DNA of 64,000 bases from Richelia sinica FACHB-800 (GCF_014698825.1 NZ_JACJTT010000016.1:1-64000); one strand, 5' to 3'. Shown: positions 38,670-49,036, numbered from the stretch's first letter. The notes: generated from the letters alone by a model not told the origin. Numbers and translations are program-made.

Positions 38670-40199
38670 ATGGTCAGTTTGCTAGAAAATCCCTTGCGCG
38701 TTGGTCTCCAACAACAAGGGATGGCCGAACCCCAAATTATTGTTATCTTTGGCGCTTCCGGGGATTTAACCTGGCGCAAACTTGTTCCCGCACTGTTCAA
38801 ATTACGTCGGGAAAGACGCATTCCCCCAGAAACCACCATCGTTGGTGTGGCCCGTCGGGACTGGAGTCATGACTACTTCCGCGAGCAAATGCAAAAAGGG
38901 ATGCAAGAAGCCCACGCTAATGTTGAGTTAGGGGAATTATGGCAAGACTTTTCTAAAGGCTTGTTCTATTGTTCCGGTGACATCGACAACCCCGAAAGTT
39001 ATCAAAAACTGAAAAACTTCCTAGCAGAACTTGACCCCCAACGGGGAACAAGGGGAAATCGGATGTTCTATCTTTCCGTTGCCCCCAACTTCTTCCCCGA
39101 AGCTATTAAACAGCTAGGTGCAGCGGGAATGCTAGAAGACCCCTACAAACACCGTCTAGTCATTGAAAAACCCTTTGGTCGTGACCTAGCCTCTGCCCAA
39201 AGCCTCAACCAAGTAGTACAGAAAGTTTGTAAAGAAAACCAAGTCTACCGGATTGACCATTATTTAGGTAAAGAAACCGTACAAAACCTGTTGGTCTTCC
39301 GCTTTGCTAACGCTATTTTTGAACCCCTGTGGAATCGGCAATTTGTTGACCACGTACAAATTACCGTGGCGGAAACTGTAGGGGTAGAAGACCGGGCTGG
39401 ATATTATGAAAGTGCCGGGGCATTGCGGGATATGCTGCAAAACCACCTGATGCAGCTTTACTGTCTAACAGCGATGGAAGCACCTAACTCTATGGATGCA
39501 GACAGTATCCGCACCGAAAAAGTTAAGGTCTTACAAGCCACTCGCTTGGCAGATGTGAATAATCTGGCCCGTTCTGCCATTCGTGGGCAATATAGCGCCG
39601 GCTGGATGAAAGGTGAACCAGTTCCTGGCTATCGAGAAGAACCAGGAGTCAACCCCAACTCCACCACCCCCACCTATGTGGCGATGAAGTTTATCGTTGA
39701 TAACTGGCGTTGGCAAGGTGTCCCCTTCTATTTACGAACTGGTAAGCGGATGCCGAAAAAGGTGAGTGAGATTTCTATTCACTTCCGGGAAGTCCCTTCC
39801 AGAATGTTCCCCTCTGCTGCCCTGCAAGCTAACGCTAATATTTTGACCCTGCGGATTCAACCTAATGAAGGTATTTCCCTCCGGTTTGATGTGAAAATGC
39901 CCGGTGGTGACTTCCGCACCCGTTCCGTTGATATGGATTTTACCTATGGTTCCTTTGGTATCGAAGCTACATCCGATGCCTATGACCGCCTGTTCCTAGA
40001 TTGTATGATGGGTGACCAGACATTATTTACCCGTTCCGATGAAGTGGAAGCAGCTTGGCGAGTAGTAACACCTGCCCTCTCCGTTTGGGACTTACCCGCA
40101 GACCCTGCTACGATTCCCCAGTACGAAGCCGGAACTTGGGAACCAGCAGAAGCAGAATTATTAATTAACCAAGATGGCCGTCGCTGGCGCAGACTCTAG
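38670..40199 (+). CDS. zwf: Glucose-6-phosphate dehydrogenase
   Basis: NADP-linked first step of the oxidative pentose phosphate pathway, the main NADPH source in heterocysts. [12 protein letters not shown] cofactor fold, [11 protein letters not shown], and RIDHYLGKE active site. The two cysteines reported to make the thioredoxin-sensitive disulfide in Anabaena, Cys187 (QKVCKEN) and Cys445 (FLDCMMG), are at exactly those positions, so redox switching is expected. 509 residues. Third gene of the operon; its activator OpcA follows after 214 bases that contain a 91-bp repeat element. Confidence 0.97.
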   Translation: MVSLLENPLRVGLQQQGMAEPQIIVIFGASGDLTWRKLVPALFKLRRERRIPPETTIVGVARRDWSHDYFREQMQKGMQEAHANVELGELWQDFSKGLFYCSGDIDNPESYQKLKNFLAELDPQRGTRGNRMFYLSVAPNFFPEAIKQLGAAGMLEDPYKHRLVIEKPFGRDLASAQSLNQVVQKVCKENQVYRIDHYLGKETVQNLLVFRFANAIFEPLWNRQFVDHVQITVAETVGVEDRAGYYESAGALRDMLQNHLMQLYCLTAMEAPNSMDADSIRTEKVKVLQATRLADVNNLARSAIRGQYSAGWMKGEPVPGYREEPGVNPNSTTPTYVAMKFIVDNWRWQGVPFYLRTGKRMPKKVSEISIHFREVPSRMFPSAALQANANILTLRIQPNEGISLRFDVKMPGGDFRTRSVDMDFTYGSFGIEATSDAYDRLFLDCMMGDQTLFTRSDEVEAAWRVVTPALSVWDLPADPATIPQYEAGTWEPAEAELLINQDGRRWRRL

Positions 40200-40280
40200 A
40201 ATTGCCAATTTTTAGAGTTGAGATTTTTGATTGGTGATTGAAAAAATTATTACCCATGATTCAATCATCAATCCTAAATC

Positions 40281-40371
40281 TATAGCAGGTGACAGGTGAC
40301 AGCGCTAAAAGCCTTTTGCTGTCTAAGTTTTATCCTTAGTTAATGTCCTAACTGCTCTGTCCATTGCTATA
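40281..40371 (-). mobile_element. 91-bp MITE-like element, copy B
   Basis: Inverted relative to copy A (12971-13061), same length and four differences over 91 bases by eye. Ends TATAGCA and TGCTATA. It sits between zwf and opcA inside an operon, in a non-coding spacer. Confidence 0.85.
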
Positions 40372-40413
40372 TCCAATTATCTCCCACCCAAAACCCAAAA
40401 TCCAAAATTGACT

Positions 40414-41787
40414 ATGGCTCCCCAAGCTTCTACTATTTTTTCACTGCAAGCCCCCAAGGATGTTTCGCTCACAGAAATTGAAGCGGAACTCAATCAAATT
40501 TGGCAAAGTTATGGCATTCAAGGCGATGATGGCGGCTTACCTGCTGCTACTCGCGCTACCACCTTTACTTTGGTAGTTTATGAACCGGAAGAAACCCAAT
40601 ATTTGTTAGCTGCCACAGGTTTTTACAATGGCCCCATTGATGGAATCTTGGGGCCCCAAACCCAAACAGCTTTGCTTGCACTCCAGAAAAAACATAACTT
40701 GCCTGAAACTGGAATTGGTACTCCAGAAACGCTAACGGTGTTGCGGGAAGAATACTTTAAAAAGCAGCGTAGCGGTGCCATGGGCGATAATCATGGTGCA
40801 GCTATGGGCTATACTTTCAGCCCCACTAGCCCAACCATTGCTGACGAAATTGCCCTTCGCAACCCTTGTCGGATTATTGCCCTCTGTCCCATTGCTGGAG
40901 AGGATGAAGGGGTCAAGGCACAGGTTTCAGCCTATTGTCCTATTCAAAAGCAATCTTCTAACACTTTGATTTGCTGCGAATACATTACCCTAACTGGCAC
41001 GGCAGCGGCTTTAGAACGGATTGGGGGTATGATTCCCGCTTTGTTGATTGGTGGTTTGCCTAAATTTTTGTGGTGGAAGGCAACACCAGATTCCCACAAT
41101 CCTTTATTTAAGCGATTAGCAGCAGTCTGTAATAACGTTATTGTTGATTCTTGTAACTTTAACGCTCCAGAAGAAGATTTACTGACTCTGGAAAATTTAA
41201 TTGAGACTGGCGTGCCTCTGGCTGACTTAAACTGGCGACGTTTGTCTGCATGGCAAGAATTGACTGCGGAGGCTTATGACCCTCCTGCCCGTCGTGCTGC
41301 ACTCAAAGATATAGACCGCATTACCATTGATTACGAAAAAGGCAACTCTGCCCAAGCTTTGCTTTATTTGGGATGGTTAGCTAGTCGTTTGGAATGGCAA
41401 CCTCTTGGTTATAAAAAAGAAAGTGGTGATTACGATATCACCAAAATTGCGTTTTTGTCTAAAGACCAAAGACAGGTAGAAGCGGAATTAGCTGGTGTAC
41501 CTGTGGCTGATATTGGTGAAATTGTCGGTGACTTAATAGCTTTGCGCTTGACTTCTACTAACACTCAAGCAAATTGTGGTACAGTCATTTGTTCAGAAAC
41601 TGGTGGTTGTATGCGAATGGAGACTCACGGCGGCGCACAGTCTGCTGGTTTGTTCCAACAAATTACTTCTCTTTCAGAACAAAAACCAGAGGTGTTGTTG
41701 AGTCAACAAGTACAACGTTGGGGACGTGAGGCGTTGTTTGAGGAAAGTTTGGCGGTGATTGCCAAGACTATCAAGTTGGGGAATTGA
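40414..41787 (+). CDS. opcA: OpcA, allosteric activator of G6PDH
   Basis: Redox-dependent activator that binds and stabilises active G6PDH in cyanobacteria. The central and C-terminal parts (CRIIALCPIAGEDEG; IGGLPKFLWWKAT; AVIAKTIKLGN) are the OpcA family. Unusual: residues about 63-115 read as a peptidoglycan-binding-like module (YLLAATGFYNGPIDGILGPQ, then LQKKHNLPETG), a fold normally exported; there is no signal peptide, so here it is likely a cytosolic interaction domain. ATG at 40414 is preferred to the TTG at 40408. Last gene of the operon, followed by a terminator. Confidence 0.95.
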   Translation: MAPQASTIFSLQAPKDVSLTEIEAELNQIWQSYGIQGDDGGLPAATRATTFTLVVYEPEETQYLLAATGFYNGPIDGILGPQTQTALLALQKKHNLPETGIGTPETLTVLREEYFKKQRSGAMGDNHGAAMGYTFSPTSPTIADEIALRNPCRIIALCPIAGEDEGVKAQVSAYCPIQKQSSNTLICCEYITLTGTAAALERIGGMIPALLIGGLPKFLWWKATPDSHNPLFKRLAAVCNNVIVDSCNFNAPEEDLLTLENLIETGVPLADLNWRRLSAWQELTAEAYDPPARRAALKDIDRITIDYEKGNSAQALLYLGWLASRLEWQPLGYKKESGDYDITKIAFLSKDQRQVEAELAGVPVADIGEIVGDLIALRLTSTNTQANCGTVICSETGGCMRMETHGGAQSAGLFQQITSLSEQKPEVLLSQQVQRWGREALFEESLAVIAKTIKLGN

Positions 41788-41839
41788 GATGTGATGTAGG
41801 AGAAATGAAGCAGTTAGCTAATTTCTCTAAAACTAAATT

Positions 41840-41874
41840 AATACCCTCTTTCTGTGATGAAGGGGGTATTTTTT
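41840..41874 (+). terminator. Operon terminator after opcA
   Basis: AATACCCTCTTTC pairs with GAAGGGGGTATT (allowing G-U pairs) and is followed by TTTTTT. Ends the fbp-tal-zwf-opcA transcript. Confidence 0.85.
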
Positions 41875-42009
41875 GTGCTGCTCACTAATTATCAAATTTT
41901 GGGTACAGGTTAAGCGATCGCTCACTGAAACCTGGAACTGCTGGATGACTAAATTGTATTTTTTCATCCATTGTCTACCTCTCTCGTGAGGGGTAATTTC
42001 CTAACCATG

Positions 42010-42052
42010 TTAAAAATTAAAAATCAAAATTACCTTGATTTTTAATTTTTAA
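42010..42052. terminator. Perfect 18-bp AT-rich palindrome
   Basis: TTAAAAATTAAAAATCAA and its exact complement around the 7-base loop AATTACC. It lies 18 bases past the stop of the minus-strand RRM gene and may terminate it, though it lacks the GC core of a standard terminator. Confidence 0.65.
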
Positions 42053-42069
42053 TCTGGCAGAGGTCTCGA

Positions 42070-42558
42070 TTAATTGGTGGCTTGTGCTGCTAGCATTTGT
42101 TTGAGCTTTTCTAATTCGGATGCCCAGCGAGGGTCTGGACGAATTGCATCAGAATCATTATTGCTGCTAGTTTCGCGCACTGAGTTACCACGGCGAGATT
42201 TCTTAGAGCCTTTGTCCCGACGGCTATTTTCTTTATTGCCACTAGGAATAGGTGCACTAGTTTGGCTAGCTGCTTTGGGTGCTTGTTCTTCACCCTCATC
42301 CCCCTTGGTACGGGGTAAAGCTTTCTCTAGCTTAATAGGTGTGTCTTTGAACAATTGACCATTGTATTTTTCAATAATTTGGTCTGCTTGTTCATCGTTG
42401 TTAACTGTTAAAAAACCGAAACCACGACACTTACCTGTTTTGCGGTCTTTGATCAGCTTTGTAGTAACAGCATCACCTTCAGCTGCAAACACTGCTTGCA
42501 ACTCTTGACGATCTATTTCTTCTTTTGGCAAATTACCTATATATAGGCGAACAGACAT
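42070..42558 (-). CDS. RRM RNA-binding protein with basic tail
   Basis: N-terminal RRM with RNP2 LYIGNLPK and RNP1 CRGFGFLTV, then a low-complexity charged tail (about 85-140) rich in Lys, Arg, Ser and Asn (RRDKGSKKSRRGN) and a short C-terminal helix LEKLKQMLAAQ. 162 residues; distinct from the short Rbp proteins because of the tail. A strong GGAGG ribosome site precedes the ATG. RNA binding is sure; target unknown. Alone in its transcript. Confidence 0.9.
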   Translation of the reverse strand: MSVRLYIGNLPKEEIDRQELQAVFAAEGDAVTTKLIKDRKTGKCRGFGFLTVNNDEQADQIIEKYNGQLFKDTPIKLEKALPRTKGDEGEEQAPKAASQTSAPIPSGNKENSRRDKGSKKSRRGNSVRETSSNNDSDAIRPDPRWASELEKLKQMLAAQATN

Positions 42559-43259
42559 GAACTATACCTCCAGAGTTGACATGAAAATGGCAAGGCCAGA
42601 AAACAATTACTTGGCTTTGGCTTTATAAATAGATGCTATTGACTAATATCGCCATAAACCAATCTTTTTAATCCAAACTCTCAACCTATACAATACAGTT
42701 TTTCGTTGGGATCAAGCTTTTGTAATAAAAAAGCGTTGCTACGCTTCCTTAATAACACCTTAATTTTAAGAATCGTAAATTTAAAGCCCACTGTCCACCA
42801 GAGTACAATGAATTCTTCTTATCTTTGGCCCGCAGAATAACATACCATTTCTTAACATTATCACGCTATGTTCTACGTAGCTAGTTCAGCAGACACTTTT
42901 CTGCCGATAGTATTATTGCATCGTAGCATAAAGTATCTTTTTTTGAACAAAGCTGGTGAGAGGAAACAAAAACCAGCCACTGGCTGGTTGATTTGCTGCT
43001 GTGTTGGGAGGATCAAAGGGGATGGATCAGTACCAGCAGCCAGAGCAATAACCAAGCTGGGGGGCTGAGTTAAGTCTGTTGCCATTGATTTCGTAAATAA
43101 ATGTAACACTTCTTGAAGATGCTCGCAACTTTTGTTTACATAGCGGTGTGTCAGTTGCCAGTGGCAATTGTAGAAAAACTGACGACTGACGAGGCAAGAG
43201 GTTTTCACAATGTTGGTGCACAGGGGGTAATCATCACTAATCACCCAGACTTGCTATGC
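42559..43259. other. Intergenic region with hairpin
   Basis: 701 bases between two minus-strand genes. Open frames here on both strands (42868-43244) overlap each other and look like chance. Holds the AACCAGCC hairpin at 42971. Confidence 0.6.
42971..42989. repeat. Perfect hairpin AACCAGCC / GGCTGGTT
   Basis: 8-base perfect arms around a 3-base loop ACT, 271 bases past the M48-like gene on its downstream side. May be that gene's terminator in the minus direction, where GGTTTTTGTTTCC follows the stem. Confidence 0.55.
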
Positions 43260-45380
43260 TTAACCTGTGAGTAAAATATATGCTCCTAAAGCTTGAGCCG
43301 CAACTGCCAATACCGTAGACCCGATGGGATGGGGGCTGTTAATGGTTTTGCCGCTTTGATTTTCCAAGGTTTGAATATCAATCCAAGGTGTTGCACCTCG
43401 TCGCAACCAACCTGTGACGATAACCTGCCGACCAATCCATTCTTGGGGTTGAATAGCTTGTCCTAACCAAGAAATGTGGTGTAGTTTCACCAAACCCTGC
43501 TGGGATTGCAGAATCAGGTCTTGGGCTAGGGAGTTGTCGCTACCAGAACGACCTAGTAGTCTACCGCTAAGACGGACACTAATGCTGTCAATGGGTAGGA
43601 TTGCTGGGTCAGCTAGAAGTTGGGGTAGTTGGGCTGCCATTGGCAAATTCCCATTGGGAATGTTGGGGAAAAAGCTGTTAATTCGGATAAACGTACCAAT
43701 ACTAAAGCCGATTAACAAACAACCTGTGACAAAAGACCCGTTGTCATAGATCCACTTGAGGTTAAGTAGATGAATGGCATAGGCTAGCTGCCAAGTCAAC
43801 CAAATTCCTCCTGCAAACAAAATACCTAAGGGCATTCCTAACCAAGGGGCAATTTGCAGTAAGAAAGACTGAGGCTTGACTTGGAAAGGCTTCTGGTTAA
43901 TTAAATGTAACTCTGTATCCAGGTGCCAGTGACGAGCAATTTGACAAAGGCGTTCGAGGCGATCGCCCATTAAAGGGTGGCTATTATTGATCGTAAACCA
44001 TTGGCGATAGGGATTGGCATTTTCCCACATTAAGAACGATTCAAAGGGCATATAACCTGCCAGACTGCCCAAGGAAAGACTTTGTTGATATCCCACTGGG
44101 GCGAGGAGGTTGAGACTTTCTAACTCCCAACAGGTGCTTTCTTGTTGGACTACATCACCTGCAATGCCAATGGCTATTTTCAATAAAGCCCGAATCAGTC
44201 CATTGGGATTTCCCGTCGTTTCTGCGGCCAAGCGATCGCTATGGTAAAGTCGCATTCGGGAGTTGAACAGGGCGGTGCTAGTGAGTAACCACCACAGTCC
44301 ATATAACACATTTGACAAGGTGCTAATAGGCCAATACCAAGGCTTTTTGAGTTGATTTGCCCAAGCTGCAACTTCCTGATACATCAAGTACAGTGGCACT
44401 GTTAGCACCATGACCAAGGACATAACCATAAAGTCCCATCTGGTCATCTGTCCTAAGGATAATGCGTAGACCGCAGCGATTTCATCATCCTCTAGTTGTT
44501 CCAAAAGTCCTTGACTGACTGTAATTCTGGCAGTGCGGGCTAAATTACCATAGGTGAAAATCAATGGTGCTGACAAAGGCACAATTCTCAGTTGAGGCAT
44601 AGGCCAGCGTCGCTGTTGACAAATCCTCTGTATAACCCTTGTGGCTTCCCGACTATAGCCATTTAATGTCTCTGCTGATAATTCTCGCTGATTGTAAAAT
44701 TCTGCTAGTAGGCGGTCAAGAATCCAAGGTGATAGGACAATTAAGCCCAGCAGACAGACGAGAACAAAAATGCTAGGGTCGGTAAAGAAAATCTGTACGG
44801 GCAATGGAAATGGCAGCTTAGTTAGTATCTGCCCAAACGCACCCATGGTAAATTTCAGCATTTCCTTTAACAGCCAAAACACCAGTAGGAAGGTGCCTAA
44901 GGCAATTAGCCGGTCAGGCATTAAATTAGGCTTACGTAAAGGTTGCCAAACTTTAGCCCTTCTAGCTGATCGCCAAAAAATGCTCAAGGGTTGATTTTCG
45001 TCCCTGGTAATGTCTGTAACTAGATAGTTAGCCTGAGGATGATCTAGATGGGGGTTTTGAAATTCAACGCCTGTGTCGAAATTATTATTGGCTGTTTTTA
45101 GTCGTTGATGACGGTTTTTTAAATGTTTGAGAGCGCGTTTTGACCACTCTTGAACTTGGGCATTACTGCTTTCCATCAAATTTTGGCACAGGGCGACGGC
45201 TTTAGCGACTTCGCCTGTGCGGGCATAAGCCATAACTAAGCCAACTTTTGCTTGTAAACAAGCATTTTCTTGCTTTTGGTTTTTGGCAATTGGTTCTAGT
45301 TTAGTGATTGCGGCGTAGTAATTTCCTTGTTTGAGGGCAACTAAACCAGCCTCCAAAGACGATTCGGCATGTGAAGGCAT
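43260..45380 (-). CDS. M48-like membrane protein lacking the zinc protease site
   Basis: Homologue of M48 membrane metallopeptidases with an N-terminal TPR-like domain (LEAGLVALKQGNYYAAI and following), several transmembrane helices, and a C-terminal OB-like domain. Numbered from an upstream TTG (45428), the HExxH position reads L323-S-L-G-Q327 in EIAAVYALSLGQMTRWDF, so both zinc histidines and the catalytic Glu are gone; the region of the third ligand reads YHSDRLAAE (about 395-403) and the distal NNSHPLMGDRLERL is retained. It is therefore probably a non-catalytic scaffold. The ATG at 45380 (MPSHAESS) has GGAG upstream and is preferred. Follows prfC on the same strand. Confidence 0.85.
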   Translation of the reverse strand: MPSHAESSLEAGLVALKQGNYYAAITKLEPIAKNQKQENACLQAKVGLVMAYARTGEVAKAVALCQNLMESSNAQVQEWSKRALKHLKNRHQRLKTANNNFDTGVEFQNPHLDHPQANYLVTDITRDENQPLSIFWRSARRAKVWQPLRKPNLMPDRLIALGTFLLVFWLLKEMLKFTMGAFGQILTKLPFPLPVQIFFTDPSIFVLVCLLGLIVLSPWILDRLLAEFYNQRELSAETLNGYSREATRVIQRICQQRRWPMPQLRIVPLSAPLIFTYGNLARTARITVSQGLLEQLEDDEIAAVYALSLGQMTRWDFMVMSLVMVLTVPLYLMYQEVAAWANQLKKPWYWPISTLSNVLYGLWWLLTSTALFNSRMRLYHSDRLAAETTGNPNGLIRALLKIAIGIAGDVVQQESTCWELESLNLLAPVGYQQSLSLGSLAGYMPFESFLMWENANPYRQWFTINNSHPLMGDRLERLCQIARHWHLDTELHLINQKPFQVKPQSFLLQIAPWLGMPLGILFAGGIWLTWQLAYAIHLLNLKWIYDNGSFVTGCLLIGFSIGTFIRINSFFPNIPNGNLPMAAQLPQLLADPAILPIDSISVRLSGRLLGRSGSDNSLAQDLILQSQQGLVKLHHISWLGQAIQPQEWIGRQVIVTGWLRRGATPWIDIQTLENQSGKTINSPHPIGSTVLAVAAQALGAYILLTG

Positions 45381-45476
45381 AGAAATTTTGGTACTCCAAT
45401 CTCTGCTAGGTGATACACGGTGGTGCAAAAGTGTGAAATTGAGATACCCTGACAGTAGCTTTGCTCCAAATTTAAA

Positions 45477-45503
45477 TTAATTTCCCCCAAAGGGGGCTTA
45501 ATT
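45477..45503 (-). terminator. Hairpin after prfC
   Basis: CCCCC-AAA-GGGGG with flanking TTAA pairs, just past the prfC stop on the minus strand. Weak because no T-run follows. Confidence 0.35.
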
Positions 45504-45524
45504 CCATGCAGCAGCAAGTGTGAG

Positions 45525-47153
45525 TTAAGTTTCCACTGGTTTTTGACTGGAAAATACAGGGGCGATCGCGCTTAATTTTAATTCGGGATGGTCTCCCTGT
45601 AGCTGTTGACAATTCCATTCATTGCGGAATAATAGCACTGGACGACCCATACTGTCTTTGACTGTTGTAGTGTTGAATAAACGTCCCACTTGATTTAAAG
45701 CCTCCCAACCACCTTCAACCCAACGGGCCACGCTGTAGGGCAGTAATTCGAGTAAGGTTTCCACACCATACTCATTTTGTAGGCGAAACTGCACCACTTC
45801 CAATTGCAATTGACCCACTGCTGCCAAGATTGGATCGCGTTTGGACTCATCGATAGAGTACATAATTTGTACAGCCCCCTCTTCCCGTAATTCCGATACA
45901 CCTTTTTGGAATTGCTTAAATTTGGATGGATTGGGGTTTCTGAGTTGGGCAAACAGTTCTGGTGAGAAATAAGGAATACCTTCATATTCCAACTTTGTAC
46001 CTGTATAGATGGTGTCACCAATCGCAAACACACCTGGGTTATTTAAACCGATGACATCGCCAGGATAAGCCACATCAATCGATTCTCGTTCTTGGGCAAA
46101 CAGTTTTTGGGGTCGGGAGAGACGAACAACTTTGCCAGTGCGTGCATGGTTTACTGTCATATCTTTTTCAAACTTCCCTGTACAGACCCGGATAAATGCC
46201 ACGCGATCGCGATGTTTAGGGTCCATATTCGCTTGGAGTTTGAATACAAAGCCGGAAAATTCGGGATAAGTGGGGGGGACTTCACCAATGCTGCTGTTAT
46301 GTACACCAGGCTTCAAGGCGTAATCTAGGAAGTAATTCAAGAACAGTTCTACCCCGAAGTTGGTCATGGCGCTACCAAAAAAGACCGGGGTCATTTTTCC
46401 TTGATGAACCAAATCTAAATCCAGTTCTGGCCCTACTCCTTCCAAAAGCTCCAAATCATTTTTAAGTTGGTGATAAAGTTCTTGCTCCAACAACTGCTCA
46501 ATTCTGGCATCACCTAAATCAATGATCGTATCCCTTGCTTCACGGCTACCATGGGCGCTGCGTTCAAACAGGTGAATTTGTTCCTTTTGGCGGTCAAACA
46601 CCCCTTGAAAGCGATCGCCCATACCAATGGGCCAATTGACTGCATAGGTTTGTAATCCCAATTCTTGCTCAATTTCGTCTAACAGTTCCAGAGGTTCTCT
46701 ACCTGGACGGTCAAGTTTATTGACAAACGTAAAGATAGGTATGCCCCGCAGTTTACAAACCTCAAACAACTTCCGCGTTTGTGGTTCCAAACCCTTAGCC
46801 GCATCAATCAGCATTACCGCATTATCAGCAGCCGCTAAAGTCCGATAAGTATCTTCGCTAAAATCTTGGTGTCCCGGTGTATCCAATAAATTGATTTGAC
46901 AATTCTGGTAATTAAATTGCAACACCGTTGAGGTGATAGAAATACCCCGTTGCTGTTCCATAGCCATCCAGTCGGAAGTAGCTTTACGCTGGGCCCTTCT
47001 TGCTTTCACCGCCCCAGCTTCATGGATTGCACCTCCGTATAAAAGTAGCTTTTCTGTTAAAGTAGTTTTACCAGCATCAGGGTGAGAAATAATCGCAAAA
47101 TTGCGGCGTAGTTCCACCGCTTCCGTCAGTTCTGTTTGCAGTTCACTAGACAT
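45525..47153 (-). CDS. prfC: Peptide chain release factor 3
   Basis: Translational GTPase that removes RF1/RF2 from the ribosome after termination. P-loop SHPDAGKTT (23-31), QRGISITS switch, DTPGHQDF G3, NKLD guanine motif, then EF-Tu-like domain 2 and an RF3-specific C-terminal domain. 542 residues, normal for RF3 and shorter than EF-G, which lacks this C-terminus. ATG start. It probably stands alone; M48-like gene follows after a short hairpin. Confidence 0.96.
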   Translation of the reverse strand: MSSELQTELTEAVELRRNFAIISHPDAGKTTLTEKLLLYGGAIHEAGAVKARRAQRKATSDWMAMEQQRGISITSTVLQFNYQNCQINLLDTPGHQDFSEDTYRTLAAADNAVMLIDAAKGLEPQTRKLFEVCKLRGIPIFTFVNKLDRPGREPLELLDEIEQELGLQTYAVNWPIGMGDRFQGVFDRQKEQIHLFERSAHGSREARDTIIDLGDARIEQLLEQELYHQLKNDLELLEGVGPELDLDLVHQGKMTPVFFGSAMTNFGVELFLNYFLDYALKPGVHNSSIGEVPPTYPEFSGFVFKLQANMDPKHRDRVAFIRVCTGKFEKDMTVNHARTGKVVRLSRPQKLFAQERESIDVAYPGDVIGLNNPGVFAIGDTIYTGTKLEYEGIPYFSPELFAQLRNPNPSKFKQFQKGVSELREEGAVQIMYSIDESKRDPILAAVGQLQLEVVQFRLQNEYGVETLLELLPYSVARWVEGGWEALNQVGRLFNTTTVKDSMGRPVLLFRNEWNCQQLQGDHPELKLSAIAPVFSSQKPVET

Positions 47154-47279
47154 TTTTGTGTAACTTAACTTAAATTAACGTAATTTTTCTCCACTACAGG
47201 GAGTCTTTTCATCTTAAGACAATGATGCTCATGATAGGGTCGTAATATAATCAAGGGCCTACCTGCCAAGGAGGAAAAA

Positions 47280-47621
47280 ATGTACGACGCGGACAAGCGA
47301 AAGATATTATCTGCGCTGTGTCACGGAGCAATTTTTTTCAGCACCACTTTTGTCTCGGTTGGTTTACCCATTGCCATCCTCTTCATATCCGATGATCCGG
47401 TAGTTAAAGACAATGCCAAAGAATCTATTAATTTCCACTTCAATGTCTGGTTGTATGGTGGAATAATTGGATTTCTAGTGTGGATTACATTGTTTTTACT
47501 ATTTCCCCTCGCAATTATTGGATATTTACTCCATTGGGGATTGACAATTTGGGCGATTATTCGGGTTTTTAGTAATCCTGATCAACCCTTTCGTTATCCC
47601 TTGATTTTCCGCATCATTTAG
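47280..47621 (+). CDS. DUF4870 small membrane protein
   Basis: 113-residue protein of the DUF4870 family (Tic20-like relatives). Three hydrophobic spans: FFSTTFVSVGLPIAILFI, WLYGGIIGFLVWITLFLL and IIGYLLHWGLTIWAIIRVF. The central KDNAKESINFHFNVWL between spans is the family signature. A near-perfect AAGGAGG site lies five bases before the ATG, one of the strongest in the window, suggesting high translation. Function unknown. Confidence 0.88.
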   Translation: MYDADKRKILSALCHGAIFFSTTFVSVGLPIAILFISDDPVVKDNAKESINFHFNVWLYGGIIGFLVWITLFLLFPLAIIGYLLHWGLTIWAIIRVFSNPDQPFRYPLIFRII

Positions 47622-47895
47622 GACAAATTATGGTAATTAGTATTGAATAGCCATGGCTAATTACCCGATTTTCCTAAATCAATGAATGGCAATTATTGAG
47701 ACGGTTTTTTTGAGTCTTTTGTGCTTAAACTTCAGACCAAGCAGTACAACACAAAATTGCCCCACAGCTTCATCAACAGTAGGGCAAAGGACAGTTAAGC
47801 ACTGCTTGTAGTGTCTCTGACGAAAGCAGCCTAAAAACCTGCTTTTGTGCCGCTTTGTTATTTGTCCATTGCATTTTTATCCTGCATACAAGTAT

Positions 47896-48876
47896 ATGTT
47901 TCCTACACATCGCCCCCGCCGTTTGCGTACTCATCCCCAATTACGTCGGATGGTACGAGAAACCGTTTTAACCACTAGCGATTTGATTTACCCATTATTT
48001 GCTGTTCCTGGTGAGGGTATTGCGAAGGAAGTCAAATCTATGCCTGGTGTCTATCAGTTATCGGTAGACAAAATTGTTGAAGAAGCCAAAGAGGTTTACG
48101 ACTTAGGAATTCCCGCTATTATTCTATTTGGAATTCCTGCGGATAAAGATGTAGATGCTACAGGGGCTTGGCACGATTGCGGTATTGTGCAAACAGCAGC
48201 CACCGCAGTGAAACAAGCAGTTCCCGATTTAATTGTAGTAGCTGACACCTGCTTGTGTGAATATACAACTCATGGTCATTGCGGTTATTTACAAGTTGGT
48301 GATTTAACAGGAAGGGTATTAAATGACCCGACTCTAGAATTACTCAAGAAAACAGCTGTATCTCAAGCTAAAGCGGGTGCAGATATTATTGCACCTTCAG
48401 GCATGATGGATGGTTTTGTCCAAGCGATTCGTAGTGGTTTAGATGAAGCAGGGTTTCAAGACACACCCATTATGTCCTATGCTGCTAAATATGCCTCTGC
48501 TTACTATGGCCCCTTCAGAGATGCAGCCGAATCTACACCCCAATTTGGTGACAGACGCACCTACCAAATGGACCCAGGTAATTCCCGTGAAGCCATTAAG
48601 GAAATAGAATTAGATATCGCTGAAGGTGCGGATATGCTGATGGTAAAACCAGCATTGGCATATATGGATATTATCTGGCGGGTGAAGGAAGCTAGCAATT
48701 TGCCTGTTGCTGCTTATAATGTGTCTGGCGAATATTCAATGATTAAAGCGGCAGCTTTGAACGGTTGGATTGATGAACAGCGCGTTGTGATGGAAACCTT
48801 AACTAGCTTTAAACGTGCTGGTGCAGATTTAATCTTAACATACCATGCCAAAGATGCGGCTAGGTGGTTAGCTTAA
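47896..48876 (+). CDS. hemB: Porphobilinogen synthase (ALA dehydratase)
   Basis: Condenses two 5-aminolevulinate molecules to porphobilinogen for haem, chlorophyll, phycobilin and B12. Zinc-type site [14 protein letters not shown] with three cysteines, not the aspartate-rich plant Mg type; active-site lysines in [10 protein letters not shown] and the APSGMMDG region. 326 residues from the ATG at 47896 ([13 protein letters not shown]); the frame opens 17 codons earlier but that extension is not family-like. Monocistronic, convergent with mutS. Confidence 0.96.
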   Translation: MFPTHRPRRLRTHPQLRRMVRETVLTTSDLIYPLFAVPGEGIAKEVKSMPGVYQLSVDKIVEEAKEVYDLGIPAIILFGIPADKDVDATGAWHDCGIVQTAATAVKQAVPDLIVVADTCLCEYTTHGHCGYLQVGDLTGRVLNDPTLELLKKTAVSQAKAGADIIAPSGMMDGFVQAIRSGLDEAGFQDTPIMSYAAKYASAYYGPFRDAAESTPQFGDRRTYQMDPGNSREAIKEIELDIAEGADMLMVKPALAYMDIIWRVKEASNLPVAAYNVSGEYSMIKAAALNGWIDEQRVVMETLTSFKRAGADLILTYHAKDAARWLA

Positions 48877-48897
48877 GTTGCATTGATGTTTCATAAA

Positions 48898-48932
48898 GAG
48901 GTACAGAGAGAATCACAGTTTCTTTGTGCCTC
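48898..48932. terminator. Hairpin between hemB and mutS
   Basis: GAGGTACAGAGA pairs fully with TCTTTGTGCCTC if G-U pairs are allowed (12 pairs), just after hemB. Confidence 0.6.
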
Positions 48933-48937
48933 ATCTG

Positions 48938-48967
48938 GGATTTTTCAGTGAAGATACTGGAAAATCC
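48938..48967. terminator. Second hairpin between hemB and mutS
   Basis: GGATTTTTC pairs with GGAAAATCC (one G-U), 12-base loop. With the preceding hairpin it may end both convergent transcripts. Confidence 0.5.
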
Positions 48968-48976
48968 TGATTAACG

Positions 48977-49036
48977 CTTAGACACTCAAAGGCTTTTGGC
49001 ACTGTAACCTGTAACCTGTAACCTGTAACCTGCTAT
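48977..49036 (+). mobile_element. 91-bp element, truncated copy C
   Basis: Matches the right half of copy A from CTTAGACA to TGCTAT, with four CCTGTAA heptamers where copy A has two CCTGTCA units. The mutS stop codon (TAG on the minus strand, 49033-49035) is inside the terminal TGCTAT. Confidence 0.75.

Noticed and set aside
42868-43244. Overlapping open frames on both strands, including 123 codons on the minus strand
   Set aside because: They overlap antisense to each other and the hairpin at 42971, no motif or ribosome site; most likely non-coding.
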